Shown here piece after piece: positions 48,430 to 55,881 of a DNA stretch of 55,881 nucleotides. The stretch is taken from NCBI GenBank assembly GCA_013824085.1, contig PNNF01000015.1:1-55881 (forward strand), read 5' to 3'. The notes under the pieces were generated by a model. It was given only the letters and a program-made list of their open reading frames with translations. It did not search any database and was not told where the DNA came from. This DNA comes from Chlorobiaceae bacterium (GTDB lineage Bacteria > Bacteroidota > Ignavibacteria > Ignavibacteriales > Ignavibacteriaceae). The translations under genes and the position numbers were made by a program. Numbering within the stretch: the stretch's first letter is position 1; every line of letters begins with the position of its first letter.

Positions 48430-51102
48430 ATGAAATATCTTTCAATTATTTTTTCGTTTCTGTTTCTTTCCCAAATTATTTATCCACAACAGTTGCTTTA
48501 CAACTCCGAACATTTTTCGATTGATGCTGCAAAAGTTCAACAAGGAGTTTTTGAAGCGTATGCAAAAAACAGAGAAGAAATTATTTCTACATATAAGAGT
48601 GATAGAAAAAAAATAATTAAAAATAATATCGACATTAAATTTAGTATTAATGGTGATGATAACGAAAGAGGTTTTGCACAAAATCATTCTTTAATAATTG
48701 TTCCGATTGATGGAAAATATGTTTCACCAATTTATAAATTCGGAGAAGCAGATGATTTTATGCAGCAAAGCGAAGATGAGATTTTTCTAAGTCAACCTGT
48801 TGAAGTTACAATTCGAGTTGATTGTAATAATGTTTTATCATCGTTTCGTAAGAAAGGCTATTATGAAACATTTAAAGGAGAGAAAATTTTATTTAAAGAT
48901 TTCAAGGGCTTCTTTGTTGCGGGTGGCACTTATCCATTGAATTGGGATTTTCAATCACTCGGGAAAAATGAAAAACTTAAATTGACTGATCCCGATAGTA
49001 ATGGAGTTTATGAAATCAAATTGATTTTTGGTAAGAGTGAAAAAAATAAAATTAGTGAATCACAAATCTGGAGACTTGAGAAAGAGATTTCTAATTTCCC
49101 GCAATATTCTTCGCCACACATTTTAATTGATGCGCTCTACAATAAAGCGTTGGAGGAGATGCTGTTAAATGTTCGTGATGATGGTGCGTTTATGGCGGGT
49201 AAAGAATGGCCCGGAGTTTGGACGCGAGATATAGCGTATAGCATTTTACTTTCGTTTGCGATTATTAATCCCGACGCTGCAAGAGTAAGTTTGATGGCGA
49301 AAGTTAAAGATGGAAAAATAATTCAAGACACTGGCACAGGTGGCTCGTGGCCTATCTCTTCAGACAGAATGATTTGGGCAGCTGCTGCTTATGAAATTTA
49401 TAAAGTTACAGGTGACAAAAAATGGTTGAGAAATATTTTCTCGATAATTAAAAAATCAGTTGAGGCAGATTTAAAAACTTTGTATGATGAGTCAACAGGA
49501 TTGTTTGGTGGCGAATCGTCTTTCCTTGATTGGCGAGAACAAACTTATCCGAGATGGATGGATCCAAAAGATATTTTTGTATCGAAATGCTTAGGAACAA
49601 ACGCTGTGCATTTTAGAACTTACGAAATACTTGCTGAAATAGCTGCTCTCTTGGGAGAAGATGAAAAAGAATTTTTAGCGATCAGTGAAAAAATAAAATC
49701 AGGAATGAATAATTATTTATGGCGCGATGAGAAAAAATATTTCGGGCAATTTTTATACGGGAGAAATTATTTGTCTCTCTCAGATAAATCTGAAACTTTA
49801 GGTGCAGCACTTTCAATTCTCTTTGGAATTTCAGATAGTTTACGTTCAATAGAGATGGTTGAAAATTTACCGACAACAAATTTTGGAACAACCTGCATTT
49901 ATCCGCAGATTCCCAATATACCGCCATACCATAACGATGCGGTTTGGCCCTTTGTTGAAGCTTACTGGGCTTGGGCTGCAGCAAAAACTGGTAATGAAAA
50001 ATCTGTTGAAAAATCATTCGCTTCAATTTATAGAGCAGCAGCATTGTTTCTAACTAACAAAGAAAATTTTGTTGCAGGAAGTGGCGATTATTTTGGAACT
50101 CAAATTAATTCTGACCGACAATTGTGGAGTGTGGCTGGAAATCTTGCCCTGATTTACAGAATAATTTTTGGAATGGAATTTCAGAATGATGCTCTTATTC
50201 TAAAACCGTTTGTTCCAAAAAAATATTCAGGACATCGCTCATTAAAAAATTTCAAGTATCGAAACGCAACGATAGATATTTATCTTCACGGAGATGGAAA
50301 CAAAGTAACCTCCGCAGTTCTTAACGGAAAGCAAATTGGGAGTGTGATTATTCCGGAAAACTTAAGCGGAAAAAATGTTTTAGTTATTAAACTTTCAAAC
50401 AATGAAATTGAATCAAAAATAAATTTGGTAGAAAATATTTTCTCTCCTGAAACACCAAAAGTAACATTGCTAAAAAATGGAATTATGTGGAACAAAATAG
50501 ACGATGCTGTGATGTATCAAATTTTTGTGAACGCTGAACTTATCGATTCGACTGAAAACAATTTGTATCTAACAGACTTTGGGAATTATAATTATGCAGA
50601 AATACAAGTTAGAAGCGTTGATAAAAATAGCAACACCTCATTCAAAAGCGAACCCGTTCTATTTTCAAAAACAAATTCAATTATTGTTGAAGCTGAGCAA
50701 AATAGAGTTGATGTAGAAACTGAATATAAAAATTATTCGGGAACTGGTTACATAAAAATTAAAAAAAATGAGAATAAGATTTTAAGTTTCAATGTTTTAT
50801 CAAATGACTCAGCGCTCTATGCGATTGATTTTAGCTATTCAAACAATAATGGGCCAATCAACACTGACAACCGTTGTGGCATACGCAGTTTGTTCTTGAA
50901 TGATAAATACATTGGAGTAATTGTATTCCCACAACAAGGTGATCAAAAATGGAATGGTTGGGGAATGAGCAACAGTATTAAAGTAAAATTAAATATTGGT
51001 GAAAATATTTTTCAGTTAAAATATTTAGACCACAATGAAAATATGAATGGAGAAATTAATTCTGCTCTCGTTGATTTTATGAGAGTCGTAAAAATTAATT
51101 AA
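48430..51102 (+). CDS. Secreted six-hairpin glycosidase-like protein with C-terminal beta domains
   Basis: The 890-residue protein starts best at ATG 48430 with a signal peptide (MKYLSIIFSFLFLSQ, cleaved near YPQ). An N-terminal beta domain (to about 230) precedes an (alpha/alpha)6-barrel region. That region holds GVWTRDIAYSILLSFAIINP (from about 262), GTGGSWPISSDRMIWAAAAYE, SFLDWREQTYPRW and PPYHNDAVWPFVEAYWAWAA, which resemble glucosidase/mannosidase or debranching-type barrels. The last third has a fibronectin-like stretch and a carbohydrate-binding-like domain (from about 755). Candidate acidic residues are in TRD and FLDWRE. The exact glycoside-hydrolase family is not certain. Confidence 0.75.
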   Translation: MKYLSIIFSFLFLSQIIYPQQLLYNSEHFSIDAAKVQQGVFEAYAKNREEIISTYKSDRKKIIKNNIDIKFSINGDDNERGFAQNHSLIIVPIDGKYVSPIYKFGEADDFMQQSEDEIFLSQPVEVTIRVDCNNVLSSFRKKGYYETFKGEKILFKDFKGFFVAGGTYPLNWDFQSLGKNEKLKLTDPDSNGVYEIKLIFGKSEKNKISESQIWRLEKEISNFPQYSSPHILIDALYNKALEEMLLNVRDDGAFMAGKEWPGVWTRDIAYSILLSFAIINPDAARVSLMAKVKDGKIIQDTGTGGSWPISSDRMIWAAAAYEIYKVTGDKKWLRNIFSIIKKSVEADLKTLYDESTGLFGGESSFLDWREQTYPRWMDPKDIFVSKCLGTNAVHFRTYEILAEIAALLGEDEKEFLAISEKIKSGMNNYLWRDEKKYFGQFLYGRNYLSLSDKSETLGAALSILFGISDSLRSIEMVENLPTTNFGTTCIYPQIPNIPPYHNDAVWPFVEAYWAWAAAKTGNEKSVEKSFASIYRAAALFLTNKENFVAGSGDYFGTQINSDRQLWSVAGNLALIYRIIFGMEFQNDALILKPFVPKKYSGHRSLKNFKYRNATIDIYLHGDGNKVTSAVLNGKQIGSVIIPENLSGKNVLVIKLSNNEIESKINLVENIFSPETPKVTLLKNGIMWNKIDDAVMYQIFVNAELIDSTENNLYLTDFGNYNYAEIQVRSVDKNSNTSFKSEPVLFSKTNSIIVEAEQNRVDVETEYKNYSGTGYIKIKKNENKILSFNVLSNDSALYAIDFSYSNNNGPINTDNRCGIRSLFLNDKYIGVIVFPQQGDQKWNGWGMSNSIKVKLNIGENIFQLKYLDHNENMNGEINSALVDFMRVVKIN

Positions 51103-51124
51103 ATATTTTTTGATGTGCATTAAA

Positions 51125-51158
51125 TTTAACTCGAAGGTCAATTGACCCTCGAGTTAAA
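51125..51158. terminator. Hairpin between convergent genes (possible bidirectional terminator)
   Basis: Inverted repeat TTTAACTCGA (51125-51134) / TCGAGTTAAA (51149-51158) enclosing the palindrome GGTCAATTGACC (51136-51147), with one A/C mismatch. It lies in the 63-base gap between two converging stop codons. The T tract is on the wrong side for a classic terminator. Confidence 0.55.
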
Positions 51159-51165
51159 AAAAATC

Positions 51166-54051
51166 TTATTGCATCAATATCATTTTTTTAGTTTCAGAAA
51201 ATTTCCCTGCGGTTCCACCACCAGTTTGATTTACAATTATTCGATAAAAATAAATCCCGCTTGTTAAATTTGTTGCATCAAATTCAACTTTATAACTTCC
51301 TGATTTCCGTTCTTGATTAACCAAAGTTGCAATTTCATTTCCAAGAATATCGTAAACTTTTAATGAAACGAAACCATCAAATGGTTGATTCCAATTAATA
51401 AGAGTGCTTGGATTAAAAGGGTTTGGATAATTTTGTGAAAGTGAAAAAGTATTCAGATCAACAAAATCATCTTTAACAGAAGTTGAAATTGAATCACCAA
51501 AAATTATCAAAGCCCATCTTGAGAGTGTCCCAACAACGCCAGAATTTCTGTCAAGAATATTTATGACCCAATTTCCTTTAGCATTTTGATTTACGAACGA
51601 ATTAAAATTTACCCTTGCTGTATCAGGTTGGAATTCACCTTCAGCTTTAGTAGAATCCAAAAGTTCTATTTGTGAAATGTTAAAGAAAGCGTTTCGATTA
51701 AAAAATAATTTTGGATTAACAGCATTTGAGAAACGAGTGCTCAATCCAAATCGTTCAAACAAGATTGCCAAATTTGGATTGTAAGGTGTAATCATTCTCG
51801 CATTTAAATCACTTGCACGAGCGTGATTTATTTCGAGATAAAGATTTACGTCGTTTATATTAAGATCAAACGGAACAACAATTGTATCACGCAGACCAAG
51901 TGGCGCAAGGTCAGGAACGGTTCTGTTCGGATTATTTTGGAAGACAAATGCTTTTTCAACATCCAAAGAATTAAAACCAGATTGCGGCACGCTTGTTCTA
52001 TTTCTACTTGGCGAATTATCAATTGCAGTAAAACGATAATGAATTCGATCACTCACATTTACATTCTGTGATTCATACGGAAGTTTTACATAATAGATAT
52101 CATCTCTATATCGAATTAAATTTTGTTTCGTTAGTGTTGTGTTGTTCAATCTGTATTCAACAAAAACTGAATCTAGAGCCATATTATCAGCCACTCGCGC
52201 AAAAAGTGTTATAGGAAATTGAAACTGCGAGACTTTGTTTGAATAGCTAAAAGAGATTGTTGGTCGAGTTGTATCAGGTCCAACAAAAAAAGCAAAAATA
52301 CTTGTAGGTGCATCTGAAGGGAAATAATGATAATTTCTCAGTGTATCATAAACGCTAAAGAAATAATTGATGCGACTATTTAACGGAATATTATTTATTG
52401 TAAAAGAAAATTCATTCGGAATTAATGTTGGTGTCATCCTAAACGAATTAAAATTTCCAGTTCCAATTCTATAATGAATTTTCAGCGAATCCCTTACAAT
52501 AATATTTTGTGGTGTTTGTATTTGTAATTTTATTTCAATCGGAGTGTTTGCTGTTACATCTCGCTGCGGTGTATGAGCAAATGTTATCGGGAAAAATGGA
52601 GTCATTCGATATGAAAAATTTCCCGAAACTGCAGTGGTAGAAGTAAAAACCGGAATGAGAACTACGTAATCAATTTCACTAATTCGTCGAGTAATAAATC
52701 TTTCAACAGAAGTAAGTTGTGAAATGTTGAATGATAAAATTTCCGAAGTATTATTTTTGTACTTAATTGCTAACTGCACAATTCCCGGACTGTTAATTCT
52801 ATTATCAAAAAATAAACTAATTAAATTATTTAAGTTCGCGCCTCGCAGATAAATAAAATTTGCTGCAGGTGTAGTTACATTGCATCCGCCGGAACTATCA
52901 GGAATTACAACATTTTTACATTCAGTTGAAATTGGATAATTCGCTGCTTCGATGTATGATCTAAAAAGTGGAGTTGATCTTAAATTTGTAAAATAATTCC
53001 AAGTATGATATTCAGCGAAGCCAATTTGGAAAGTTGAGCCGAACGTTGATAATATTGAGTTAAACGTAGTATAAATATTTTCACCCGGTACAGATCTTCT
53101 TCGTTCCCACAAAAGTCTGTTTGTGTTTACGCCATGTTTTTGAGAGACATAGTGAAGCCAGATACAATCTTCATAACCGCGCCCTTGCGCAAAATTTCTT
53201 TGCGGCGAAACAATCTGAGAAGAGTTAAGATAATTGTAATAATCATTCACAACATTGTATCCAATATCTTCCATCCAAGTTGCGTCCATTTCTAAAAACC
53301 AACCCGGCTCATTCCAACCACTAAAAGCCATTTGCACTGCGTGCTTAAATTCATGAATTGCAGTAACTTTTGCGGCTCCTTTTATTCTCCCTTCAGGATC
53401 ATTGTTTGGTGGAAATCCGACAAAAGTGTGGTGCATAACAATTCTAGTTAGTCTGCCTCCAATCGATTGGCAATAACCATAGAATTCCATGTTTTCAAAG
53501 CCGATTTGATATCGCCCTGTGCCTATTGGCGGCGCAGCGTGTCCCAAAGTGTCAATTGTAAATCGCCAAGAATAATCGAAGTAATCAGCAACCCACTCAA
53601 CAAAATCAGGCACCGAGTTTGAGTTCCCATCAGTAGGATTTACAGCATGCGTTCCCGTAGTTTCATAAGTTAATTCAAATTTTCCGGAAGGAGAGATGAA
53701 AGTTCTAGCAGTTATTGATTCTTGAAAGGGACGACTTAAGAATGAATTGATTTCATCAATTGTTGCTTGAGTAAGGAGTGATTGGTTATCATAAAATTCA
53801 TCAATCAAATGTGTAGCACATTTAATTTTTGTTTGTTCAGATTTTGGAATCGAAAAATCTGAAGATAATTTAGGCGAATTAAAACCGTAGTAAAATTTTT
53901 GCAGTAGTGATTCTTCATAATCAATAACGCCATTTTTAAAAGCAGTTTCAATTAAGTCAATTGCTTTGTTGTGGCGATGTTCTTGAGAAAATGTATAAGT
54001 AGTAACAAAAAAAAGTAAGAGAGAGAAAAATAATTTCAAATTAAACTCCAA
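51166..54051 (-). CDS. T9SS-exported metalloprotease-like protein (MXAN_6640-type) with P-like domain
   Basis: The 961-residue protein has a signal peptide (LFFSLLLFFVTTYTFSQ). Its N-terminal third contains HEFKH at 233-237 in AIHEFKHAVQMAFSGW, then WFLEMDATWMEDIGYN, as in the putative metalloproteases called MXAN_6640 family. Several beta-sandwich stretches follow, and a proprotein-convertase-like P domain lies at about 700-845 (NLAPNPN-type loops and GNWVINILDRNSGVVGTLSRW). The final 90 residues (from LSQNYPNPFNPST to FSETKKMILMQ) are a type A T9SS sorting domain, so it is predicted to be secreted or surface-attached. Catalysis is not proven by the motif. Confidence 0.85.
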   Translation of the reverse strand: MEFNLKLFFSLLLFFVTTYTFSQEHRHNKAIDLIETAFKNGVIDYEESLLQKFYYGFNSPKLSSDFSIPKSEQTKIKCATHLIDEFYDNQSLLTQATIDEINSFLSRPFQESITARTFISPSGKFELTYETTGTHAVNPTDGNSNSVPDFVEWVADYFDYSWRFTIDTLGHAAPPIGTGRYQIGFENMEFYGYCQSIGGRLTRIVMHHTFVGFPPNNDPEGRIKGAAKVTAIHEFKHAVQMAFSGWNEPGWFLEMDATWMEDIGYNVVNDYYNYLNSSQIVSPQRNFAQGRGYEDCIWLHYVSQKHGVNTNRLLWERRRSVPGENIYTTFNSILSTFGSTFQIGFAEYHTWNYFTNLRSTPLFRSYIEAANYPISTECKNVVIPDSSGGCNVTTPAANFIYLRGANLNNLISLFFDNRINSPGIVQLAIKYKNNTSEILSFNISQLTSVERFITRRISEIDYVVLIPVFTSTTAVSGNFSYRMTPFFPITFAHTPQRDVTANTPIEIKLQIQTPQNIIVRDSLKIHYRIGTGNFNSFRMTPTLIPNEFSFTINNIPLNSRINYFFSVYDTLRNYHYFPSDAPTSIFAFFVGPDTTRPTISFSYSNKVSQFQFPITLFARVADNMALDSVFVEYRLNNTTLTKQNLIRYRDDIYYVKLPYESQNVNVSDRIHYRFTAIDNSPSRNRTSVPQSGFNSLDVEKAFVFQNNPNRTVPDLAPLGLRDTIVVPFDLNINDVNLYLEINHARASDLNARMITPYNPNLAILFERFGLSTRFSNAVNPKLFFNRNAFFNISQIELLDSTKAEGEFQPDTARVNFNSFVNQNAKGNWVINILDRNSGVVGTLSRWALIIFGDSISTSVKDDFVDLNTFSLSQNYPNPFNPSTLINWNQPFDGFVSLKVYDILGNEIATLVNQERKSGSYKVEFDATNLTSGIYFYRIIVNQTGGGTAGKFSETKKMILMQ

Positions 54052-54083
54052 AAAAAAATTTATGATTAGTTTCTTAAAAGCAG

Positions 54084-54572
54084 TTACTTTTTCCTTGCTG
54101 AGGAATAACTTTCGAGATTATAGTTGATGACATTTTCAGGTATCGCTATTCTACGGATTGCAACGTTTGCTTTTGCAAAAAATTCTTCTGCGAATGTATC
54201 ATGATAATCTGAAAAAATCACTACCTCTTTTATACCTGCAGCAATTAATGCCTTTGAACAATTAGTGCAAGGCATATTTGTAACATAAGCGGTAGCACCA
54301 TTCGTACTAATTCCATGTGAAGAGCATTGAAGAATTGCATTCATCTCGGCGTGAATAGTTCTGATGCAATGATTATCAACAATCAGACAACCAATATCTT
54401 CGCAATGTTCATCGCCTGGAATAGAGCCATTGTAACCTGTCGATAAAATTTGTTTATCTCTAACGAGCACACAACCGCAGTGCATTCTGGGACAAGTAGC
54501 TCTCTCAGAAACGAGCATTGCAAGTTTGAGGAAATAATTATCCCAACTAGGTCGTTTGGTTTTTTTATCCAT
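54084..54572 (-). CDS. dCMP deaminase (ComEB-like cytidine/deoxycytidylate deaminase)
   Basis: Zinc enzyme that converts dCMP to dUMP on the route to dTTP. The 162-residue protein has the catalytic HAEMNAIL motif with proton-shuttle Glu and the PCTNCSKALI zinc-cysteine pair. It also has CVLVRDKQILSTGYNGSIPG and the CEDIGCLIVDNHC insert typical of dCMP deaminases. It is 32 bases upstream of the metalloprotease-like gene on the same strand, which may be fortuitous since the roles differ. Confidence 0.92.
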   Translation of the reverse strand: MDKKTKRPSWDNYFLKLAMLVSERATCPRMHCGCVLVRDKQILSTGYNGSIPGDEHCEDIGCLIVDNHCIRTIHAEMNAILQCSSHGISTNGATAYVTNMPCTNCSKALIAAGIKEVVIFSDYHDTFAEEFFAKANVAIRRIAIPENVINYNLESYSSARKK

Positions 54573-54650
54573 AAAATATTTTTATTTAATGTAACTTATT
54601 TTAAAAAAATTCTGTTTACTTAAGAAATAAAACACAACAAAGGAATCCAA

Positions 54651-54965
54651 ATGAAACTTCATCAAATTATGCAAGTTAATGCACTAATATTATTAATCGT
54701 GGGACTAATTTCATATTTGTCATCAAGCGCATTAACGGCTTTGATTGCACCATTTTTTGGTGTGCTAATACTTTTCTTTTCTTTCAGAGTAGCTGATGGG
54801 AACTCAAAAGCATTGACCATTGTAATAGTATTAACAGCGTTAATTTCACTTGCCTTACTTATGCCGATAATAAGAGCTCAAAGCACTGAAGCAGTAATAA
54901 TGTTTGTAACTTCAATCGTCTGTTTGATATACTACATTGTTGTAACAATCAAAAACAAAAAATAA
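54651..54965 (+). CDS. Small membrane protein of unknown function
   Basis: The 104-residue protein is almost entirely hydrophobic, with about four helices (about 8-28, 30-48, 55-74, 80-99), a short HQIMQVN N-terminus and a KNKK C-terminus. An AAAGGAA site lies upstream of ATG 54651. It stands alone between a minus-strand deaminase and a terminator. I do not recognise a family and nothing around it suggests a role. Confidence 0.65.
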   Translation: MKLHQIMQVNALILLIVGLISYLSSSALTALIAPFFGVLILFFSFRVADGNSKALTIVIVLTALISLALLMPIIRAQSTEAVIMFVTSIVCLIYYIVVTIKNKK

Positions 54966-54974
54966 TAATATTTC

Positions 54975-55026
54975 GTTCTGAAGATCTGCTAAAAATTTTA
55001 CTTAGAGATCTTCAGAACATTTTTTA
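54975..55026 (+). terminator. Bidirectional rho-independent terminator between the small membrane gene and dinB-like gene
   Basis: Perfect 13-bp stem GTTCTGAAGATCT (54975-54987) / AGATCTTCAGAAC (55006-55018), extended inside by CTAA/TTAG, then ATTTTTTATT on the plus strand. It sits between stops at 54965 and 55024. Confidence 0.88.
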
Positions 55027-55524
55027 TTCTTGCGGAGGCATTTCGATCTCTGCCCACTCTTCTAATGTAGGGCCATAAGTTCCTTGCACTATCAAATCTG
55101 CTTGTCTCATTAATACTGTTAGTTGTGCTCGATGATGAATTTGATGAAACAATAAGACTTGAAGGACAAATCCTCTTTCCCATTTTTCTCCGTAAAGGGT
55201 AATCACATCAAATAAGTTTTCATCTTTCCAAGCAGCCAAGATTTTTTCAAGCATCTCATCAGAAGCAGATTTATAGATGTCGCAAATATTTTTTACAGAT
55301 TTGGGAATAGGATCATCCTCTTTTACCGCATCAATATTGATTCCAACGTTGTTCATCATCTCTGGAATCGCTTTAACTATGTGCCAAACTAAAACTCCAA
55401 TACTTCTAATTTTTGGATGAATCTTAAAGTCGAGTGACTCATCAGTTAAATTAGAAAAAGTCTTAATGGTTAAGTCGCTTTCGATTTTCCAGTTGATTTC
55501 AAAATCAGAAATTTTATAAAACAT
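55024..55524 (-). CDS. DinB-like family protein
   Basis: Four-helix-bundle protein of 166 residues, of the DinB/YfiT metal-binding class. Conserved histidines are seen in GVLVWHIVKAIPE and LLFHQIHHRAQL, the expected metal triad. Members include thiol transferases and uncharacterised damage-inducible proteins; the reaction is not predictable. Its ATG lies 19 bases after the stop of the OPT gene, so the two are probably in one operon. Confidence 0.85.
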   Translation of the reverse strand: MFYKISDFEINWKIESDLTIKTFSNLTDESLDFKIHPKIRSIGVLVWHIVKAIPEMMNNVGINIDAVKEDDPIPKSVKNICDIYKSASDEMLEKILAAWKDENLFDVITLYGEKWERGFVLQVLLFHQIHHRAQLTVLMRQADLIVQGTYGPTLEEWAEIEMPPQE

Positions 55525-55543
55525 ATTTCACTCAAATAAATTA

Positions 55544-55881
55544 TTAATGATTTTCTTTTGCACGCATTGCGTCCCAAGCCATATAAACAATAAGTAGAAT
55601 GAACATCACTACACCTAATAATTCTGCATTAAGCGTTGCTGCCCATTGAGCATTATAAAAATCTAAACCAAAGAATTTCATGATAGCACCAAAAACTCCA
55701 AACAAAGAACCACCCGCAATAAATCCTGAAGCAATTAAAGTTCCTCTTGCGAAACGTGCATCATTTAATTTTTGATTTTTGCTTCTCGTCGAAACAAAAT
55801 GTGCAACTAATCCGCCCGCCAATAATGGAGTATTTAATTCAAGCGGAATAAACATTCCAAGTGCAAATGCAAGCGGCGGAA
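55544..55881 (-). CDS. OPT-family oligopeptide transporter, C-terminal part (5' truncated by window edge)
   Basis: The frame is open to the end of the window on the minus strand and encodes PPLAFALGMFIPLELNTPLL followed by GGLVAHFVSTRSKN and three hydrophobic helices. The GMFIPLELNTP segment is close to the conserved late motif of the oligopeptide-transporter (OPT) family of proton-coupled permeases. Only the last 112 or so residues lie in the window. Substrate cannot be judged. Confidence 0.8.
   Translation of the reverse strand, partial: PPLAFALGMFIPLELNTPLLAGGLVAHFVSTRSKNQKLNDARFARGTLIASGFIAGGSLFGVFGAIMKFFGLDFYNAQWAATLNAELLGVVMFILLIVYMAWDAMRAKENH

Noticed and set aside
1-55881. CRISPR arrays, tRNA or rRNA genes, insertion sequences, prophage
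   Set aside because: I saw no regularly spaced repeats, cloverleaf or rRNA sequences, transposases or integrases in reading the window.

Overview
This AT-rich window looks like a chromosomal segment from a Gram-negative member of the Fibrobacteres-Chlorobi-Bacteroidetes (FCB) group, most likely Ignavibacteria or a close relative. That placement is inferred from a type IX secretion C-terminal domain of the 'NYPNPFNPST ... GNEIATLV' kind on the protein at 51166-54051, an LpxC-FabZ fusion, GTP-type PEP carboxykinase, many TTG/GTG starts, and several promoters with a TAnnTTTG-like core. I see no tRNA, rRNA, CRISPR array, prophage or insertion sequence. Coding density is high and no gap without a gene exceeds 300 bases.

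Layout. 1-8.8 kb (+): end of an unidentified gene, ftsK, lolA, a flippase-like membrane protein, a small outer-membrane barrel, uppP, a lipoprotein cyclophilin, holA, and an ECF sigma factor with a putative membrane anti-sigma partner. 8.8-21.3 kb: pckG (-), an MlaE permease (+), a MaeB-type malic enzyme (+), a 1347-residue TPR/GAF/PAS histidine kinase (-), fabF (+) and fumC (-). 21.5-38.6 kb (+): a long envelope run with lpxC-fabZ, lpxA, a LipM-like octanoyltransferase, panB, a propeller protein, split heptose genes (rfaE1/rfaE2), tamB, rnr, a metallopeptidase/propeller/barrel fusion and a lipoprotein. 38.6-44.8 kb (+): prs, rplY, pth, a membrane pyrophosphatase, then rpsF-ssb-rpsR-rplI. 44.8-55.9 kb: rpmB (-), tsaC (+), a HAD phosphatase and a phosphoesterase/PQQ-propeller protein (-), a secreted six-hairpin glycosidase-like protein (+), a T9SS-exported metalloprotease-like protein and dCMP deaminase (-), a small membrane protein (+), DinB (-) and the end of an OPT transporter (-).

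How the genes fit together. The largest theme is the outer envelope: lipid A (LpxC-FabZ, LpxA), heptose activation (RfaE1/RfaE2), lipoprotein and outer-membrane traffic (LolA, TamB, MlaE, barrel proteins), and carrier-lipid recycling (UppP). Central metabolism (PEPCK, malic enzyme, fumarase) and energy coupling (pyrophosphatase) suggest C4-acid and gluconeogenic flux, with pyrophosphate used to energise the membrane. The rest is housekeeping translation and replication.

Most of the window is ordinary core genome. The items most worth a second look are the apparently missing conventional start of lolA, the metallopeptidase-propeller-barrel fusion, the SSB without the usual C-terminal tip, the rpsF leader, the shared TTCTACTATATTT promoter core, and the single hairpins that sit between most convergent gene pairs. 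I did not find a clear, wholly new multi-gene system.
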